Assembly: GCA_019635015.1 (NCBI GenBank)
Contig: JAHCAG010000001.1
Coordinates: 131,244 to 195,243, forward strand
From: Burkholderiales bacterium
Lineage (GTDB): Bacteria; Pseudomonadota; Gammaproteobacteria; Burkholderiales; SG8-41
DNA length: 64,000 nt
Direction of reading: 5' to 3'
Below the pieces are notes generated by a model. It saw only the letters and a list, made by a program, of their open reading frames with translations. It made no database searches and was not told the DNA's origin. Position numbers and translations under genes: made by a program. Positions 61,116 through 64,000 of the stretch are shown piece by piece (within the stretch, counting starts at the first letter, position 1; every line of letters starts with the position of its first letter).

Positions 61116-61207
61116 TCAACCCGGCAGCGGAATACAGGGCGCGTCGATGGCGTCGCCCTTCACATCGATCCGCGCGCTTTCCGGCCCGGTGAAGGGCGTG
61201 TTGCGGC
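61116..61207 (-). pseudogene. C-terminal fragment of an unidentified gene
   Basis: A minus-strand frame reading RNTPFTGPESARIDVKGDAI then DAPCIPLPG before a TGA at 61116. It looks like a genuine protein C-terminus but is in a different frame from the RBBP9 fragment it abuts. I cannot name the family. Confidence 0.3.
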
Positions 61208-61357
61208 CCAGACGTCATAGACCGGATGGTCCCAGTCCGTCTGCTGCACGCTGGTGCAATCGGGGAAGGCCCGTTCCCAGTGCGTGTGCCAGTGATCCGG
61301 GCCGGAGCCGTTGAGGCTGGGGTGGATCAGGATGGAGAAGTCTTTGAGGTTGGTCAT
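61199..61357 (-). pseudogene. Truncated duplicate of the RBBP9-type hydrolase gene
   Basis: Fifty-three codons beginning MTNLKDFSILIHPSLNGSGP match the N-terminus of the intact gene at 59506-60096 nearly residue for residue (DHWHTHWERAFPDCTSVQQT, then DWDHPVYDVWAAT). The match ends at VWAAT. The rest, including the nucleophile, is missing. It is a partial duplication about 1.3 kb from its parent, with the hydrolase gene at 60100 between them. Confidence 0.85.
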
Positions 61358-61518
61358 GTGGCGGGCACGGGGGTATCGCCAGGGAAAAGAGGGGGCGGTT
61401 CCCTGAACCTGATTGCTAGCCTCGGGCTCCAGCAACTAAATTGAACTCGCATATTTGAATCGAATTCAAATTCCAGACCTGCCACATTGATGCGAGGTGA
61501 AAACCGATTAAGTCAGGC

Positions 61519-62622
61519 TTAGTGTGCGGTGAGAAAATCTATCGGCGCGTTAAACATATTTAGCTTCTCGATTTTTTCTCGCCTAAGAAGATTACGCATA
61601 GGAGCCGTTAGGTAAACGGCTGTCTTTAGCTCGCTTTCAGAATCGTAAGAGTACCTACGAATTGCCTCATCTATGGTGCCCGCGATACTTTCCGATACTT
61701 CACGATCAGAAAAAAGCGACTTCGAATTTCCAGAAGCGCAACTTAAGATTAACTGATTGCTGCTCTTGGCCACCTTCAACCAAGGGGCCGCTTTTTGTAA
61801 TCTACTAAGTTGTAGGTCCGTGCAATAAGGACCATCTTTTTGGCGAATAAAATAAGCGTTTGTTAGTCGGCCCCCCGTACGTTTCACATGTAGGTACTCA
61901 ACTAGGTAGGCAAGTTTGTGCAATTCAAAATAAGAAATTGCTCCTTTTGCCTCAAGAATTGATCGAACTAACGCAAGGACGTCGGCTTTGCTTGTTGGAC
62001 TCGCGCTACGGCGTTTGGGTTGTGTCAGTTGCTTAAGGGTGTCAGATACAAATTGGTAGTCCGAGCGCTGATTGGCGAAACTCCTATGAATCATTGCTCT
62101 TTGGCCGGGGTGGTAAAGCGGGATGAGAATCCTGCCAAACCAATTGTTTTTCGTGCGTACCGCATTTCTAAGTTCGAGTTTGTGCGATTCAATGTTCTCG
62201 AGACTTCCTAAGGCGGTTGCGCCTAAAGTCACAACCACCTGAGGATTGATAAGCTCAATCTGCCGTTTCAAAAAGGATGAGCACTGTCGCACTTCAGTGG
62301 GCAGCGGGGTTGAGTTGTTGCCCTTCTCGTCTTTCGGGTTGCACAGGGCTGCATTTGTAACAAAAATTTCGCCGCGGGAAAGGCCGGAAAAAGACAGTAA
62401 GTCTTCAAAATTGTTGCCCGCGGTGTCCCCGTGAAATGGAATTCCTGTGCTGTCTGCGCCAAGTCGTCCCGGTGCTTCACCTATAAACATAGCTCGCGCA
62501 TTTAAATTTCCTGCCGAATGATTCAGTACACGCAAGCTGTCTTTCATTCGAATGCAGCTGGTGCATGCCTGTACATCTTTGACCAAATCAAAGAACTTGG
62601 CGTGTTTAGTAGATACGGTCAT
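61519..62622 (-). CDS. [4Fe-4S] uracil-DNA-glycosylase-like domain fused to a Panacea (DUF4065-like) domain
   Basis: 367 residues. Residues 1-200 match family 4/5-type uracil-DNA glycosylases: MFIGEAPGRLGADSTGIPFHG (motif 1 region), YHPGQR (motif 2 region, usually HPS), and four cysteines C20, C23, C94 and C114 in the spacing used for a [4Fe-4S] cluster. Residues about 212-365 (FELHKLAYLVEYLHVKRTGG, AYFIRQKDGPYCTDLQLSRL) resemble Panacea/SocA-like domains of antitoxins and phage-defence proteins. The ATG overlaps the stop of the upstream gene (ATGA). Its codon use is clearly AT-richer than the rest of the window. Likely DNA base removal regulated by the Panacea domain (inference). Confidence 0.8.
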   Translation of the reverse strand: MTVSTKHAKFFDLVKDVQACTSCIRMKDSLRVLNHSAGNLNARAMFIGEAPGRLGADSTGIPFHGDTAGNNFEDLLSFSGLSRGEIFVTNAALCNPKDEKGNNSTPLPTEVRQCSSFLKRQIELINPQVVVTLGATALGSLENIESHKLELRNAVRTKNNWFGRILIPLYHPGQRAMIHRSFANQRSDYQFVSDTLKQLTQPKRRSASPTSKADVLALVRSILEAKGAISYFELHKLAYLVEYLHVKRTGGRLTNAYFIRQKDGPYCTDLQLSRLQKAAPWLKVAKSSNQLILSCASGNSKSLFSDREVSESIAGTIDEAIRRYSYDSESELKTAVYLTAPMRNLLRREKIEKLNMFNAPIDFLTAH

Positions 62623-63335
62623 TTTGATACTCGCAGCAACTCAGTGGCCTGAGTTTTTTTACCGCCCAAATGGGCATAAGTTGAAAGGCACGTGAGCGAT
62701 CCGGGGATTTGATGGGTGTGCTTACATACAAAACTTAACAATCTTGATAGCCCCAAAAAATTCCCGAGTGCTTTTTCGAAGTAATCGTGCGAGCGGTATA
62801 CCACAGAAAGCGAGAGGGTGTTGGTGTCTGTCCGTATAAATTGCCCGTACTGCCAACATGGCGCGCCAAGTGATCGTGGGTTGTCTAGGTGGGCGCCTGA
62901 TAAATGCATTACAAAAGCAGCTCGTGGTTTTGATTGCCAAGTATTCATGCATTCAATTATTTTTTCAATTTGCGATGGTCCACTTGGGCCAAACTCGGAG
63001 AGTCGTTGAAAGTATGTTCCCCAAGCGGTCGGGGTTCGACTCTTTCCTCTCTTGTAAGTTTTCTTGTAGTGCGAAAAAAAATCATTTGGAGAGAAGGTGC
63101 TGCCATTTTTCGGTTTGGGAAATATGGTATTCGCAACATCGAAAAGCCCTTTTTTTACTACACCTAGGCGCTTTGGATCAAATCGAGCGAGTTGCTTTTC
63201 GTCTGGGATATGGGTCGGATCGGTTACATGCACAATCAGATTAAATCGGTCTCCATGATCGATTAGAAGTTGGGTGCTTTCACGCCACGCATCGGCAATC
63301 GAATTTGCAGATATTTTTTCTGGTTCGCTGATCAT
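62619..63335 (-). CDS. Thymidylate synthase superfamily protein (TS / nucleotide hydroxymethylase-like)
   Basis: 238 residues. The TS catalytic block is intact: LGAPCWQYGQF with Cys160, YRSHDYFEKALGNF with Arg181, Ser182, Asp184 and Asn192, and LTCLSTYAHL with His222. An upstream WGTYFQRLSEFG recalls the TS Arg region. The N-terminal 80 residues are unlike ThyA, and the whole is shorter than ThyA (264). A substrate other than dUMP, as for dCMP/dUMP hydroxymethylases, is possible. Coupled by ATGA overlaps to the genes on both sides. Confidence 0.75.
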   Translation of the reverse strand: MISEPEKISANSIADAWRESTQLLIDHGDRFNLIVHVTDPTHIPDEKQLARFDPKRLGVVKKGLFDVANTIFPKPKNGSTFSPNDFFSHYKKTYKRGKSRTPTAWGTYFQRLSEFGPSGPSQIEKIIECMNTWQSKPRAAFVMHLSGAHLDNPRSLGAPCWQYGQFIRTDTNTLSLSVVYRSHDYFEKALGNFLGLSRLLSFVCKHTHQIPGSLTCLSTYAHLGGKKTQATELLRVSK

Positions 63336-64000
63336 TTGATCACCGTAATCTTTCTCTTAACCATATCGAGCTCAAAGGTTGCATCTTTAGTCTTAAGTAA
63401 ATGCCTAAAGGCGGCATATCCTTTGAGGATTGCTTCCTCCCAATCTTTGGCCCGCCGCTTGTGTACCTCTAAATGGGAAACGAGTCGTTTAATTGTGGTT
63501 AAGAGTTCTGAATCAACGTTCCGAACCTTATCGTAATATTTTCGTTCTTTAGCGTTGCTATAAATGTAAGCAACGATAAGTTCTTCGAGAATTGCAGCCC
63601 TAGCTCCGTCCTCCACATCATCAACAGTCGGATCGCTTTTGCGTTTCTTTTTTAGTAAACCACGCATCACGGGGCTCCACCCTAATACTGCATAGTGCCC
63701 AAAATGTAAGACGTCATGGAAACGATAGCCGTCGTCTGCATAAGCATTGTCCGAGAGTGGGTCGCCTATTGGGGTGCCGTCTTCTAGTTCCATTTTTGCG
63801 CGCTTGCCCTTTTCATGCTCGTAAACGCGGATTCGTATTACTTTCGGTAGTTGTTCTGATTTTGGATATATGTCATCGAGGCTCGGAAAGGCGTGATCAC
63901 CTTCATCGCCAAGCGGCCACCTGTCATTTGTTTTTTGAAGATTTCTTGATGCGATGGTGGACATTGATAAATTTAGGCGTGTAGCAATGTTTGATACGTA
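63332..64000 (-). CDS. MazG-type nucleotide pyrophosphohydrolase (partial, N-terminus outside window)
   Basis: The frame stays open to the right edge: the codons before the ATG at 63964 read YVSNIATRLNLS, and NLQKTNDRW follows, the usual link between the N-terminal MazG domain and this C-terminal half. So the gene starts beyond the window. The visible part has GDPLSDNAYADDGYRFHDVL, HFGHYAVLGWSPVMRGLL, KKKRKSDPTVDDVEDGARAA and ILEELIVAYIYS, matching proteins annotated as MazG C-terminal-domain pyrophosphohydrolases. Expected to hydrolyse a nucleoside triphosphate to monophosphate. First of the visible genes in the three-gene cassette. Confidence 0.75.
   Translation of the reverse strand, partial: YVSNIATRLNLSMSTIASRNLQKTNDRWPLGDEGDHAFPSLDDIYPKSEQLPKVIRIRVYEHEKGKRAKMELEDGTPIGDPLSDNAYADDGYRFHDVLHFGHYAVLGWSPVMRGLLKKKRKSDPTVDDVEDGARAAILEELIVAYIYSNAKERKYYDKVRNVDSELLTTIKRLVSHLEVHKRRAKDWEEAILKGYAAFRHLLKTKDATFELDMVKRKITVIK

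Noticed and set aside
61160..61435. Functional second RBBP9-type hydrolase
   Set aside because: Only the N-terminal 53 residues match; the nucleophile and catalytic His regions are missing.
63332..63964. Complete 210-residue MazG-like gene starting at the ATG at 63964
   Set aside because: The frame remains open to the window edge and the upstream codons (YVSNIATRLNLS) read like the family linker, so the true start lies outside.
1..64000. tRNA, rRNA or CRISPR arrays
   Set aside because: I saw no clover-leaf with a TTCRANNC T-loop, no rRNA segments and no regularly spaced direct repeats with spacers.

Overview
The window is GC-rich and carries the gene repertoire of a betaproteobacterium, most likely Burkholderiales. 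The strongest taxonomic cue is ten separate periplasmic receptors of the tripartite tricarboxylate transporter (TTT, Bug/TctC) family, which are characteristically expanded in that order. They sit among many genes for organic-acid and xenobiotic catabolism: PrpD, dienelactone hydrolase, enolase superfamily, TauD/TfdA dioxygenase, CocE hydrolase and sulfatase. Gene assignments rest on reading motifs by eye; no database search was run.

Layout. 1-10 kb: a Tat-exported NAD(P)-binding protein cut by the left edge, a tandem universal stress protein, a MazG-like protein, a Bug receptor, a bicupin, an M32 carboxypeptidase, a GDT1-type cation exporter behind a yybP-ykoY manganese riboswitch, a DCC-family protein with a renalase-like flavoprotein, and small stress genes (TerB-like, TfoX-like). 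10-22 kb: Spy-like protein, PrpD plus Bug receptor, an exported methyltransferase-fold protein, a LOG protein, an AhpD-like gene with an in-frame UGA at the redox Cys position (candidate selenoprotein), low-complexity exported proteins, a GFA protein, Bug plus DUF1028, dienelactone hydrolase and a DUF2235 hydrolase. 22-36 kb: an XRE regulator divergent from a ketopantoate-reductase-like gene with three tandem operator-like repeats between them, SemiSWEET, a TonB-like protein, a complete TTT operon with a TctA-TctB fusion, then three Bug receptors in a row. 36-49 kb: SLC13 transporter, CocE hydrolase, an IclR-controlled receptor/sulfatase divergon, a second universal stress protein, an enolase-superfamily enzyme and an aminotransferase. 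49-61 kb: a MazEF-type module, a membrane coiled-coil protein, gamma-glutamyltransferase, HNH and Mrr-like nucleases, TerD, TauD, Fic, a Rieske-flavodoxin fusion, two alpha/beta hydrolases and several gene fragments.

61.5-64 kb differs visibly: lower GC, different codon use, and three genes on the minus strand joined by ATGA overlaps. They encode a MazG-type nucleotide pyrophosphohydrolase (cut by the right edge), a thymidylate-synthase-superfamily protein with an intact catalytic Cys, and a [4Fe-4S] uracil-DNA-glycosylase-like domain fused to a Panacea (DUF4065-like) domain. This looks like a horizontally acquired nucleotide-modifying or antiviral cassette and is the best candidate here for an undescribed system.

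Two other signals cut across the annotation. One is the candidate selenoprotein with a SECIS-like hairpin. The other is an AT-rich motif with core CAAATACTTATA, present in six intact or degenerate copies at gene boundaries in otherwise GC-rich DNA.
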